Assembly (NCBI GenBank): GCA_015501585.1
Contig: JADNRY010000215.1
Location: 1-64,000 of the forward strand
Reading direction: 5' to 3'
Length of the DNA stretch: 64,000 bases
From: Rhodocollybia butyracea
Taxonomy: Eukaryota > Basidiomycota > Agaricomycetes > Agaricales > Omphalotaceae
Shown here: positions 34,981 through 46,935 of the stretch, in pieces
How the letters are laid out: each line of letters begins with the position of its first letter
Numbering within the stretch: the first letter of the stretch is position 1
Translations under genes and position numbers: made by a program
Notes under the pieces: model-generated
Seen by the model: only the letters and a program-made list of their open reading frames with translations
Told to the model about the DNA's origin: nothing
Database searches by the model: none

Positions 34981-36833
34981 ATGAAGATGGGTGTGCCTTG
35001 GCTACTGGAGCAAGACCAACGGCTAGACTTCACCCATTGCCATACCATGACCACGACTTTCTACCACTTCCAGATGCTCAAAAGCAGAGTACTGCTAAGG
35101 ATGGGAGCTGTACATCATGTACTAGCCCAACTGCGCATCACTTTTTCTCTCAATTACCACTATCGCTTATGCTTGCATTTCAGGATCTCTTGATTGTCCC
35201 ACATGAAGCAGAAGCACAGAAGATCTTGGAAGTATGTGATGCTCTATCCTTCCTGTGCACTGTCTCACGCTCTTATCCCAGGACTACAAGTCTGCAGGTC
35301 TCAATGGAAAACGTGCTACCAAGATCATCAATGCCCTGAGTCCAACTGGGAGGATGCATTGTGCGTACAGAGGCAAGGAAATTATTGTTGGGATTGGCCA
35401 AGTATGTAATAATTCCGTGCAGATCATTCTCTCATTTAACATAATGCTTTTCGCCTAGTATCTTATTCGCATATGCTTTGGCACCGAGGCTCACTGTTTC
35501 TGGCTTCCTACTACTGCTCAATACCAAGCAATTCTTGAGACTAATCTGGTTCAGAGAGGCCAAAAGGGTTCCGCTAGACAGGTTCCAAAGGAGCTCATCT
35601 TCGGCCCTCTGGCTGATCCTTCCGCTCCACCTCTCCTTATCACTATTGCTGCGGCCTTTGTTCGTCCAGACCAGACTCTTTTGTTTGTGGACCACCAGAG
35701 GTTCATCACATTTCATGTAATGCGGTTACGTCGAGTGTGCAGTGCCGAAGATTTCCTTCTCAACTCGCCAGTCAGTCCTTGTTATATAAGCTACATATTT
35801 AACATTACCAATCCACCATGTTTTCTAGCTCTGGCTACGTTTCTGGAGCGCGAATCATGGCCTGTATACACTACTCAGCCGGAGCTGACACTTCAAGTCC
35901 TTCAGAATTTCCGTTCAGAAGTACAGGGGAAGCAATCGTTCGATGATACTCCGGTTTGGCAGGTTATGAAGGAGCATCAAGATGTTTGTAATGGTTTCGG
36001 AGCACAGGAGGCAACCGATGCTCTCTTTGGCGCATTTATTCATCCACAAATGCCCATCTCTCTTGTCTGCGGAGATGATGATATTTGGACTCGCTTTGTA
36101 CACACTGTTACTACTCACCATACAATGCGGGTAAATAGGGTCATGGATCCTAGTTCCATTTGTTCAAATTTGAAGCCCTTACCCTATGTTTCCGGTCTCA
36201 AGCTTTTCCGTATGAACACAACTGCTCACAAACTCTACTGTGCAGACATTCTATGTTACCGGAAGGAAGAGGTGTATCTTTCTCGGGAGCAGGTCATGAT
36301 TGCAAACAGTATGGGACTCTTCAACCCTGATGCGGTTCTTGATGATACTGGCATAGCTTCTGGTAAGCGTTGGCTTGGCTTATCTTAACTCGATGAGGTG
36401 CATCTTTTGTTTGCTTAGTTCCAGTTGGGCCGCTTCCTTTTCCTTCGCGAACTAGTCTATTCGACTGTCCTCCGACTGTCAGAAATGGAATGGACAGAGT
36501 GGTGGTACCAAATTATGTGCACAAATTTAACACAACTGATAATAAATCACTCTCAATGTACTCACCTTTCACTTGTCGCCTTCCATCCACTTGGAGGGAC
36601 AACGAGGTAGGTGATTTGTTCTGAGGCATTTCGACTGATCTCACGACTATGTCTGTTGAATTTAGGAGATATATACCGGTATCATTGACTTCATGGATTC
36701 CATAAATGACTCAACGCTTGGGCTATATAGCTTTAGGCTCTTCACTGATACAGCTTGGAGTCTGGAGCACATCTCCCCTATAGCAGAGCCTTTGGTGGGG
36801 CGGCGGCGCAGATCAAGGTCGGAAATGCTATAA
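34981..36833 (+). CDS. transposon-carried gene of unknown function
   Basis: Exons 34981-35088, 35184-35231, 35282-35401, 35459-36362, 36419-36606, 36666-36833, all in phase with consensus GT..AG sites. A tiny upstream exon ending at an ATG before the intron at about 34880 is possible. The protein (about 511 residues) includes LIRICFGTEAHCFWLPTTAQ, the proline-rich KELIFGPLADPSAPPLL, LVCGDDDIWTRFVHTVTTHH and ADILCYRKEEVYLSREQVM. I know no function; its place inside the element opposite the transposase suggests an accessory transposition role. After the stop at 36831-36833 another frame continues to 37057 with a basic end (RVTRSSSRKAKENKRRV), so the true C-terminus may lie there after a one-base shift. 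Confidence 0.65.
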
Positions 36834-37137
36834 TCAAGAGACCGCTGAAAGCATGTATACCTTCAGGTTCGTCGAGGACCCTTCAGAAAGGGTCACTAAA
36901 GCTGGTTAAGTTCCCTAGCCCTATTAAGCAGAGCAGTGTTGGCATCACAAATATTAACGATGAGCTGGGATCCCCTGTCGACTCCCTTGTGGGGCCCATT
37001 AGGAGAGTTACAAGGAGTTCTAGTCGCAAAGCAAAGGAGAATAAAAGGCGTGTTTAAATGCCGATTTTTACAAGACTTTAGCATTCTCTCAGGTTAGTAG
37101 ACCCTAGGACAAGTGGTGTTATGAACAAAGGTCTCAT

Positions 37138-37765
37138 GCACTTTTAGCGATGTGTGTAGTAAAAGTTGAATATTGCCAGTATCAAATTTGGACATTTTCT
37201 CTCGTCAGTAACCCCCATATAGTCACTTGGGCCAAATATTGAGCTCAAGTCTTGCGCCGTGCACTTTTAGCGGTGCGTATAGTAAGAGTCAAACACTGCC
37301 AGTATCAAATCTGAACATTTTCCCTTGTTGGTAACCCCCATAGGGTCACTTGGACCAAATCTTAAGCTCAAGTCTTGTGTGGTGCACTTTTAGCGGTGCG
37401 TATAGTAAGAGTCGAACACTGCCGGTATCGAATCTGAATATTTTCTCTCATCAGTAACCCCCATATAGTTACTTGGGCCAAATATTGAGCTCAAGTCTTG
37501 CGCCGTGCACTTTTAGCGGTGCGTATAGTAAGAGTCAAACACTGCCAGTATTGAAGTTGAATATTTTCTCTCGTCAGTAACCCCCCGTATAATCACTTAG
37601 GTCAAATATTGAACTCAAGTCTTGCACTGCGCACTTTTAGCGGTGCGTATAGTAAAAGTTAAACATTGCCAGTATTGAATCTGAACATTTTCCCTTGTTG
37701 GTAACCCTCATGCGATCACTTGGGCCAAATCTCAAGCTTAAGTTTTGATCTGCACACTTTTAGCA
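37138..37765. repeat. 123-bp tandem repeat, about five copies
   Basis: GCACTTTTAGCG begins successive units at 37138, 37261, 37384, 37507 and 37631, with a degenerate sixth near 37753; the period is 123-124 bp. Each unit also has CAGTAACCCCC or TGGTAACCC, CACTTGGRCCAAAT and GAGCTCAAGTCTTG. It fills the gap between the 3' ends of the two convergent transposon genes. Confidence 0.9.
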
Positions 37766-38082
37766 CAGCATTCTAGGGTAGGCTTACTTTTTCAATGCGG
37801 CAGATAACAGATTAAAACACCAGCGACAAATGTGCTTCTAGCTATTATTATTATGAGATACATAGTGGGAGCAGAGTAGCTAACATTTCAGTCACTATTA
37901 GTGTTTATCCACCGCTCAAGATAAGTCATCCCTTCACAATATACATCGATCCCCCAATTGTCATCGTCTCTTTCCCAATCAAAGCTTGTCCTAGAGAAGA
38001 AGTCTCTTCCTTCCTTTACTTCATCGTCGTCGTTAATAAAAATCCCATTCTGACGTTCCTCATCCTTTGAAGTATATGCTGT

Positions 38083-39630
38083 TTAATTGGGACCATCAGG
38101 ATCTAAGCGCAACTCGTCCAATGGCGGGATTTCTCCATCTTCCTCGCCGTAATGAGGGTCTAATGCTGTTGGTAAGTTGTCACCAGGATCACTGTTCCAA
38201 TAGCCTATAGTCTTAGCCTTTTCATGGCTAAGCTCGTAGATAGCAGCTGGCGACTTGTGTTGTTCTGTTCGTAGGCGGTGAACTTTCCAAGATGATACAG
38301 TGCGATCTAGAGAAGCCTGAATGCGAGGTTGGTAGACAATGTATAGGCAAATGCGGTGTATTTGATTGTCCATATCAAGCAAATGAAGTTCCTCCAGGTA
38401 CGAGAAGATTTTTCGAAAGATTTCTAGTGTATCCTTGCGTACATTGCGCCATGTACGTTCTATCCGAACATTATGTGTTGACCTATATCAAAAATAAAAA
38501 GGGTCAATAATGAATCGTCTAAGCTTTCAGACTTGCCTTCCCCTCAGATATGCTCGATGGTTGTCTCCCCAATGTGCAATCATCATTCGCTCAACCTCAT
38601 TGTTCTCTGTTCCCCAGTCAGCCCTGCACCGACTGGGCCATCCATACTGTCGAATAGCACCATGGTATGCGGCAGCTACTGTACTTTGTCTCTTGTTATT
38701 GCAGCAATACATATAAAGCATTAGTCGGGACTATCCATCGACGCAGCCATGAACATAGAATCCCCATGGTCGCAGTTTTTCATTACCATCCATATGCCAA
38801 AGTGAATTTGCACCTCTCACTTTATACACTCGATGTTTGATGCAGCTAGCCCATCTATCATGCCTCAGTAAAACGATGTAAAAACTCATAATTGTAAAAG
38901 CTCACCTTACAAAGACACCTATAGGATCAACTCTTCTCAAGCTGTCTTGTGCCCTCAGTGCTGGAACTTTGATACTTTGTGCCTCTAAGTGTCCTCTGAC
39001 AATAGACGATCCTGCAAAAGGATGATTCAAGCTTATGCCTGCTACCAGTTCGTCCAGATCATCATCACTAATAGATGTGTACTCTGGGCGCTCTGTCGTA
39101 AGACCGGCTTGTTGGAGATGATTGTACAGAGTTTGTCTTGTAACTCCAATGGCCGATGTGATTGAGCTCCAGCTACAGCCCAGATCATGCAATTCTATAG
39201 TGTGCTGCAGATTGAGGTTGTACCTAGGTCTCCCGGGCTTTCCAGTCTGAATGACAGTTGTTCCTGCGTTCCTGGGTGGCGGAGGTTGTTGTAGAAATTC
39301 GTGCAGAGGAAATGCAGTGTACATGATCAATTTACTGAGACCTTCGATCTCTGTCTGGGAGATATGGGGATCATCCAGATCGGAAAGGATATGATAGATG
39401 CTGTAAAGCTGTCGCAAGGATCGCTCGACTGAGAAATGCTCCACATTTGGAAGTGAGCCAACAACAAATTTTGCCTCGTTGACAACTTTGTCGGCATGTA
39501 GTAGAAGTCCATGGACTTTGTCTTCCTTATCTTCTCTATCTGAGAACAAGTGAATCAACGATATACACCGAAAAACAGAGAATTTGTAAAGCTAGGCAAG
39601 CATACCATGCTTAAGATGTGATGCAAACAT
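38083..39630 (-). pseudogene. integrase-core (DDE) transposase, one nonsense codon
   Basis: Four exons: 39630-39606, 39539-38906, 38854-38537, 38482-38083 (1377 nt with stop). N-terminal part: acidic leader, then a DNA-binding helix-turn-helix (GRPRYNL, then DLGCSWSSITSAIGVTRQTL). The core matches the fungal integrase-core family: first Asp in LWHMDGNEKLRPWGFYVHG, second Asp in GWPSRCRADWGTEN, Glu in STHNVRIERTW, with 34 residues between second Asp and Glu. The codon after CVDG is TAG (38731-38733), where the family has Tyr (VDGYSR); this is a nonsense mutation unless read through. The last intron (38483-38536) is GC-AG with a perfect AG/GCAAGT donor. It probably mobilised the surrounding element. 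Confidence 0.82.
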
Positions 39631-39874
39631 CGCGGTAGTGGTCAACCCACTCTAAGAGCATTTATTATCTCAAATCGGCACGCATAATATGAACATGTAT
39701 ATTAAGATTAACCAGTTATAAACAAATAGCCCTAAGGAGCGTGTGTGTGTAATAGTGATAATATCAGCGAAGAACAAAACAGAGATAATTCAAAGAATGA
39801 CTGCAGTCAGTGAAAAGAATGTGTAAGTGATAGAAGCATTAGTGATGTTTACGGCGCCTCTATTTGCCTACTCC

Positions 39875-41942
39875 CTATAGCGTCTCGTCACACCTTGCCT
39901 CCTGTCGGTCTTTGCAGTTGTTTAAAAATTTCATAATCTCTCCACTGCATTCCTTCCACTCCTGTGTAAGCATCGGAACCTTGTCTTCATGAAACAACTG
40001 AAGGACACATTCAGTAAGATACAAATGTGTTGGTTACAAACAACACTCACCAGAGCTAGTTTATTATACTGGGTTTTGAACGACTGGCCATCAAGGTGGA
40101 GCTCCGACCAGGGTTTGACCAATGGATGGGTCTTGAACAAAGTGAGGATGAGCTGGAAACATTGTGTGAATGCTTCGTCAGAGTTTTTTCCCTTCATGGA
40201 ATTCTCAATGTCTGTCAATGCTTGCTTCCACCAGGCTTCCATGGGTTGAGGCTGAGGCTGGGGATGAACTGGAGTAGGAGGGCGAGCATGTTCTAATGTC
40301 AATATCAGTACTGAGTTCAATATAAAATTGATCTGAGGTGCAATACCTTCATCTCCTTCGTCCTCTGAATCATGTACCGAGTGAACCTCAGGACTGTTGG
40401 TACGAGTATAATACTTTGGTTTTGGTTTGGCCTATAACCTGTTTCAGTAAAAAATTGACCAGGAACAAATATAGCTAACCTGTGCGAGCAGTACCTGGGC
40501 GCATGCCTCACTGAAGGTACTTAGCACATCAAAGATTTCAATGTAGTCTTGGCTAGGAGGAACAGACACATCACGGAGAAATACAAGAAGAACCTTCTGG
40601 ACTCCATTCAATCCAAACATCCCACGTCGGAGAGCGGCACATACATTTTGCCATGCAGCTAATGTGTGGTGCGTGCTGGGTGCGTGCAAATGTAGTGCAT
40701 GTTCACTGGGTCGTGTCGGTGTTATCTGAGAAGCTAAAGTACACAATATAGTACAATGAACATCCCTTGTTAATTACAAGGATAATACACTGATATATTT
40801 AAGGCACAACTTTCAAACTTGCTAGTTTTTGTACAATATTATTATAAACATAAAATAACCTATAGCTACTTAGCAAGGAATGGGCTAACATTGCTGAAGG
40901 GACGCATCTGACGCACCCCGCAGCACTTGTATACACCTGCCATGACCATGACCAGCACCGCACCCATCATGCTTTGCACGCACCTTGCATGCACCCCTGC
41001 AAAATGATGCGGGTTGCATGCCAGTGATGCGGTGGTGCGTGCAAGGGTGCGTGCAAGTGATGCGGTGGTGCATGCAAGGGTGCATGTAATGACAGTGGCA
41101 AATTTTCTCAACAACACTTGTACCTGTAACTTGACCCGAAAACCAATACAAGCTCATTATTACTGTACATATTACAAAGGTATTCATATTTCTTGCTGAG
41201 TTTGGAGTCAAAAATGACTCTTTAATGTACATTTGCACGCACTGTACAACACGCATCAAGTAATTGCGTGCACACACCACGCACCGGCTGCACGGCAAAA
41301 TCATGTAGCCCGTCGGAGACGGCCTAGTACAAAGGCTGAAACAGTATCTGCACTACCAAAGTCATCAATCAGACGATTTCTAATCCACTTTGCACTGCGC
41401 CCAAAGAGAGGGACAGAGATGAGTGTATATTCATCATCATGGCTTGCATACTGATAGCAGAGAGGTGTCAGCAATAAAAAACATGCTATACAAGGCTAGC
41501 GTATCGGAAGATTGTCCAAGATGTCCGATGTTTCCAAAGCTTTGAAAAGATGGCTGAAGCCAGGCGGAGAGTAAAGATGAGAAGGAACAATATCGATAAA
41601 ATGGTCAATGACTTGGAGTAGATTGATGCTGATGTCTTTGATAAATGTATAGACCCTTGTGTAAAGCAAAGAGTCCAGCGTTGTATCTCCTTGCTTGCCA
41701 ATCGCAGCGAACAAGGTGCAAAGTGTGTCGACGACAGCATGAATACTGGACAGTCCCAATACAAAGGCCAAGAGAAAGGCATCCTGCAAAATGGAGTTTG
41801 TCATAACACGGCTAGCCAGGTCAGATATAAACTTTAGAAGCTTGAAGAGATCTTCGTCATCTTCACATTCCTGTACGATACTCATTAGAGTGACAGTGGA
41901 TGAGCGTCCACTCTGAAGCTTGACAAGTTGAGCCTTAACTCA
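39875..41942 (-). CDS. transposon-carried unknown gene (exons only partly resolved)
   Basis: Minus-strand coding pieces that appear to form one gene: from an acceptor near 41943 (AQLVKLQSGRSSTVTLMSIV, then ECEDDEDLFKLLKFISDLA), a helical region to about 41505, YASHDDEYTLISVPLFGRSA (about 41450), then 40746-40480 (AAWQNVCAALRRGMFGLNGV), 40460-40350, 40290-40050 (WWKQALTDIENSMKGK) and a last piece ending at a stop at 39875-39877 (MLTQEWKECSGEIMKFLNNC). Some junctions need poor splice sites (near 41505), so a broken copy is possible. A short GC-rich direct repeat (TGATGCGGTGGTGC, copies about 33 bp apart) lies at about 41020-41085. Function unknown. Confidence 0.45.
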
Positions 41943-42225
41943 AAGCAAAACAGGCTGAAGCGGAATATAAGGGCCTGTTGGCATAAGCGAATACTATCAG
42001 AGGAAATGGTAAGTAGATATCATGAAATTAAACAAGAGAGGTGTATCCAAGACACGATCTCATGACAAGGACCTCCAAAGTGGAAAAGCTGCTGTTTGAC
42101 TTTCTGTATCTGACACCCATACATCAGCGGTGCTGTAACATCCTCACCTGTGATACATGCAATGAGAAAACAGCCAAGAAAAAGTTGAAGATAGGATGGA
42201 AATGTGTACCCCAGTCTTTTTCCTT

Positions 42226-43526
42226 TCAGTTCGAACTATCGGTTGCAGACTGTAGAAAACAATAGAGTCGAAAGACAGACAATATGCAACAACAACTTAC
42301 AGATGCAGCATACGACTTGGCTTTTGGACCTGTCTTTGAACGTGTTTTGGGCAGTTCATAATCTGAGGCGTCACTGTCGCCACCATTGTCGCCACCATTG
42401 TCGGAAACACTCAGGATATCTTTGTCTGGGTCATCGTCAATCGGAATAGTCGCAGTCCCTTTGGGGAATGCAAAGATGCATCGTGGGGACCAGACGCGTG
42501 ATTTCAAATTCGTTCCAGTTTCCCAAGTTCTACAAGCAAAGTTAGCTTTGTCATTGAAGCAAACATACAAACTGAAGCTTACCCGTGCAAATCCTGGTAG
42601 CTAGGCTTCCCAGGTCTTCCTGTGGGGGTAAGAAACACCGACTTTCCTGTCCCTTTTGATGTTTTGCAGAGCAGACGAAGGCCATGGAAAAATGGAGGCT
42701 TGGTCTTCAAAAGCTGCACCTTTACCAGCAAAGGCAGTGAATATTTTGTTGTAGATATCTTCAGCAGTGTCAGAAGCGGGTATCTCAATCAGTTGGAGAA
42801 GGTTGTTTGTCCAGTGCTTCAGAATTCTTATAAAGAATTTAGTATTCAATTGGAGACAAGAAACAAATGCTCACAATGCAGGAGTGGGGATGGAGCATTT
42901 TCCTGTATCTATCAAAGCAGTGTCATGGAATACAACAATATTGAGGGTCATTGCATCCTTGAACTTTTTCATCACAGGGCCTGTCTCCTTGTCGTCATCA
43001 TCTCCAGGGACAACCTCGGCGCTCTTTCGCTTCTTTCCTTTCTTCTTGAGTGCCTCTGGCTTGCCACCTTGAGCCTTCTTGAAGGCATCAACATTTCCCT
43101 ATGCAGAATGAATCAAAAAAAATTTGACTACAAAGCAGAAAAGCCAAAAGGACAAACCTTGACTCCAGGGTCAAACTTCTGCTGCTTTGTAAGGTCATCC
43201 ATAGTGTCTTGATTCCATTGACAAACTCTAGCACTAGCAGACGTTGCAAAGGAGAAAGTAGAAGGTTGGCCACTCGACTTTTCCTTCAGAAAAGATATCA
43301 AGCACTGAGCATTTAATTGATCAAAATGTTGTACTTCTGATGTAGTCTCGGAACTTCCAGCAGGTTTAATGTGGTACAAACCAGTGCACCCACAAAAGGA
43401 GCAAAGCGAGCGTATAACAGGCTCTTTATCCGAGTTTTCTAAAGCGTAGAATTGTAAACAGCCACCAAAATTAACAACTGGGCAGTCAGCGTTGGTGCAT
43501 GCACCAAGATTACTCTGTGCACTCAT
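42226..43526 (-). CDS. transposon-carried Cys-rich unknown protein (one frameshift)
   Basis: Start ATG 43526 (MSAQSNLGACTNADCPVVNF), exon 1 to 43158, then from 43098 a Lys-rich, acidic exon (KKKGKKRKSAEVV, then DDDDKE), an intron with GTGAGC..TATAAG near 42827-42875, NNLLQLIEIPASDTAEDIYN, FPWPSSALQNIK, TPTGRPGKPSYQDLHG, then an acidic tail (SVSDNGGDNGGDSDASDY, then KTRSKTGPKAKS) ending at 42226. The N-terminus has paired cysteines (C..DC..C..FY, CSFCGC) that could bind zinc. Near 42650, within AAAAGGGAC, the frame shifts by one base. Function unknown. Confidence 0.5.
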
Positions 43527-44284
43527 CACAAGAGGTGGGATAGAAAAATGTAAATGGAAAAGAGAAGGAACATCAAACAATGGAAAGATAAATCACTCGT
43601 ACCATAATTAGACTTTTGATTGGTGAGCAGAATTGGTCCTGATCATTATTAAGGCTGTGTATGCAGAGCGTAGTCTGCTCACCTTCAGATATGGCAAAAT
43701 ACGCCTGCTCTGCATATGCTATAATTAAAGAATAGATGCTAAAAGCATGCCAGATGTCCCCTTCATATATTACCAGAGCATGAAGTACTTAATTTGTCGG
43801 CTTGTACAGTTTAAACTTGGCATACTTAATCAGTCTTCTGAAGGCACATATGGCACTGCTAAAAGTGCGGTGGGTGTACGTTCATCTTCATACATTAGCC
43901 ATATACTTTTGAGGGGTTCAGCATTATAGCAAAATACTTACTTTTGCTATAAACAGTATATATCAGTGTCCCAGAGATTTGCTCACCTTTAAATGTAGCC
44001 TTGACACACTTGAGTAGCCCACTTGCATAGAAGAATACTCAGAATTTAGTTTTACTGGTCATCATCGAGGTTCTAGGAATTATGAATGAGCTTTCAATAT
44101 GATCAAACATAGTAGTAAGCGCCGACTCGGCCTTTAACGCTGGAGGCGCCTAATCAGCAATCTAATCAGCATTTGTCATCCATAGAACTTTAGACTTTGG
44201 ACTTAATCTGTGTCCAACTTGATAGAAAATAAGTATGTCGACTTCGCTAACTTGTTTCCAATTTGAGTCGATGAGACTTGAGTC
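43527..44284. other. right noncoding part of the transposon
   Basis: No gene supported between the Cys-rich gene and the right subterminal array. Confidence 0.4.
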
Positions 44285-44425
44285 CCTAAAACATGGTCCA
44301 CAAAACTTGTGTCCACAAAACCTGTGTCCACAAAATGCATGTCCGCAAAACGCATGTCCGCAAAACACATGTCCACAAAACTCATTTCTGCAAAACTTCT
44401 AAAAGTTGTGTCCACAAAACTTATG
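44285..44425 (-). repeat. 15-bp subterminal minisatellite, right end (inverted)
   Basis: About eight units of the reverse complement of the left array (GTCCACAAAACTTGT, GTCCGCAAAACGCAT and variants), more diverged than on the left. Isolated units (GGTCCGCAAAA) continue outward to about 44575. In minus orientation the order TIR, single units, array is the same as at the left end. Confidence 0.8.
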
Positions 44426-44585
44426 CCTGACTTGACCTTGATTCAACCAGACATTTTCTCAAGTTAGGTCCGCAAAACAGGTATCAAAAGCTAAAGTGTC
44501 CATAAATGATGATTTTACACTATTTTATGAAGTTGGGTCCGCAAAAGTGGTGCCGAAGGCTAAAGTGTCCGCAAATAATTATTTT

Positions 44586-44608
44586 ACACTATATGTGCCA
44601 TATTCATG
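44586..44608 (-). repeat. right TIR and right target duplication (TTCATG)
   Basis: ACACTATATGTGCCATA at 44586-44602 is the exact reverse complement of the left TIR, followed at 44603-44608 by TTCATG. Confidence 0.88.
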
Positions 44609-44859
44609 AGTCTGGCTCAGGTCACCCAACAAAACAGAAGATGTCATTGTTTTCAATTACACAAAATTCACTTTTCTCATTAACACTTTTATTAGTCCAA
44701 ACATTATCTTCCTAATTTTATTCTTTCAAGTTCTCTAGTTTGACCGGTTTGCCCCGCATGCTTAACAACACCATTTGCAAACCGCATATATGCCAACAAA
44801 CTAATGACTCATTCTTGATCAATGGAAAGACCTATCCCAGGCACTGCCAACAAAGGTCA

Positions 44860-45410
44860 TTGCACACCATACCACTTTGTATGCTCCACTTCCTTTAGCC
44901 TCGGACAAGGCTTATTCTACGGGGCACAGAAGATAACACTAAGTCCTAACTCCATCTTGAAACCTACTTTGCAAATATTGTGCGCACAGAGCGGCAGAGT
45001 ACTTACACCTCAGCTTGTGTTGTCCTAAGGACTCTCGAGAGGGTATAAATCAATCAATCAATAGTACTGGTGTCTTTTCACTTGCATGTCTGCGCATCAA
45101 TCTTTGTTTCACCTCTTGCAACCTCCGTTGTTCGGTTTCATAGCAGAGGATTGGCATTTTGGGCCTATTAAGCTCTGTGCACACCATACCACACTGTGTA
45201 CTCCACTTCCTTACCAGGAAAAGAAGATATGAGGTCCTAACTCCATCTTGTGACCGACTTTGCAAATATTGTGTGCGCAGAGCGCCCGAGTACACCTCAG
45301 CTTCCCTTGCGTGCGAGACGAGCAGGTGAGTATCAACTAATCACTAGTACTAGCGTCTTTTCACTTGCCTGAATGCGCGTCAATCTTTGTTTAACCCTTG
45401 TTCCACTACA
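44860..45410. repeat. two tandem diverged copies, about 320-bp period
   Basis: GCACACCATACCAC starts near 44860 and again near 45177. After each come a similar CTCCACTTCCTT, CCTAACTCCATCTTG, TTTGCAAATATTGTG, ACACCTCAGCTT and GTCTTTTCACTTGC. Copies differ by indels. No coding potential recognised. Confidence 0.65.
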
Positions 45411-45529
45411 ATGATTGAAACTTTAAGGATTATTCCACGGTGAATCCAGATTAGATCCGTAAAGTCCCCAGGCTCTTCAACACCAGATTAGAAGTGGTCT
45501 TCAATATCAAGCTACAAAGAAGTCTATGT

Positions 45530-46000
45530 TCAGGTCACGCAGCGCTCAGGAATAGAACTCATTAATACGTCGATTATAGCAGTTGTCAAAGTACCTGATT
45601 GGCCAGAATTACTGTACAACACAGTGAGCGCACTTTTCATCGCATTGTCTCCCTTAAACTATCATCTTGATGGGACAGAGCTACGAGCTGGAGAGTGAGT
45701 TGATTTTAGTCTTGTTGCTCAGCGCATACTCACAGACATCATACAGTTATCAGTGTCAGTGGGATCCATTGGAAGCCAGATGTTATCCATGATACCCTGA
45801 ATGGCTAATATGTCGCAATTGACATCAATGGCAAGACGGTCATCAGACAAACCCAAGCAGAAAGTGGGTAGCCATGTGGAACCAGACTTGCAGCTTGTAA
45901 GTAGTAACACAAGATTGGTAGACAGTCCATCTTCCATCATTGTTTTGCAATTTTTCCATAAATCTACTTTTGGGGAAGAAATGTTTGGCAATGGAGTAAA
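45530..46000. repeat. dispersed repeat, copy 2 (partner at 24165-24630)
   Basis: Same block order as copy 1. The open stretch on the minus strand (45991-45719) aligns in meaning with the one at 24627-24295 (both have an IDVN/INVN-type block before a short intron-like gap). Function unknown. Confidence 0.55.
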
Positions 46001-46009
46001 GCAAAGCTA

Positions 46010-46935
46010 ATAGCCATCAGAAGCATCTATGTGAGCACCCATCTCACATGTCAGTGACTTCTTTGTCTACTAATGGCATATCAAATGGCCACTCTACCGA
46101 GTTGGGCACAAAGTTTGTGCCCGACTCAAACTGCATCATCCTTGGCTCCCCAGGAGATGACACAGAAAGCAAGTTACCAGAGACCCATAGAATGTGTTCC
46201 TCACACAAAAACACTCATTCTTGATTCTTATTGAAGACTTTTCACATACAGACAATACTGCCTAGTGGAATTACCAGTAAGTACTTCTACTACCAGTAAA
46301 CAAAATTGAACTCACCAAATCTTCAGCCATGCCTGCACCTCGTACCATTGCTCAGGTCTGTTGATCAGTGCAAGTGAACAGAATTCCAAGCATCAGAATG
46401 AATTGAGTTGATGGGCCTTTAAATGATTAATGGGGTCAGTTACAAAATGAGATTGTCTGGAGGACACTGCCGAAAGTTGTCGTTCCATTGAGGCACCACT
46501 TTGACTCATGGCAACGGAATCAGCTTTGACTTCTCTACATTTTGAAGAGGATGAAGGATCAGTACTGAGTACTGGCTTCCCAACTTGGATCTTGCAGCTT
46601 GCTTAGATCTCAAAGTGACAGCTCCTGCTAACAGTTCATCTTATTCTTGACCTACAAAAGCCACAGGATTGCTCACACCAGACAAAGCATGAACATAATC
46701 TTAGATCTATAATGAAAAGAGTCTGGAAAGAATAATACATCTCTTGCATCCGCGCTGATATGTAGTGTCACACATTCGCCACAGAGCCTTTGAGTACGTG
46801 ACTATTATCTTCCAAACCGAGATGAAAAGGTGCCCGTGGACTTTGACAAGGCAGTGGAGCATAGAAGACGCGGGCGGCGGCAGGGAGTGGCTGGTAGAAA
46901 AATCCATTAAGGCCACTACATTGACCGTGTACCAC
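46010..46935. other. no supported gene
   Basis: Several short ORFs without motifs. Probably old transposon-derived DNA. Confidence 0.35.

Larger units (their letters stand above)
34268..44602. mobile_element. 10.3-kb DDE-integrase DNA transposon with 17-bp TIRs
   Basis: TATGGCACATATAGTGT at 34268-34284 is repeated as its exact reverse complement at 44586-44602. Immediately outside both is TTCATG (34262-34267 and 44603-44608), so the element has a perfect 17-bp TIR and a 6-bp target-site duplication. The next about 9 bp inside also match with one difference. Both ends carry inverted arrays of a 15-bp motif. Inside are a plus-strand unknown gene, a convergent minus-strand integrase-like transposase gene, two further minus-strand genes and a 123-bp tandem array. 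The family is not recognised; a 6-bp duplication with an integrase-type DDE enzyme suggests the IS3EU group, unverified. The transposase has a nonsense codon, so this copy is probably not autonomous now. Confidence 0.85.

Noticed and set aside
40980..41100. GC-rich repeats as a CRISPR-like or regulatory array
   Set aside because: Only two to three imperfect copies with no regular spacers; a simple local duplication in a eukaryotic genome.
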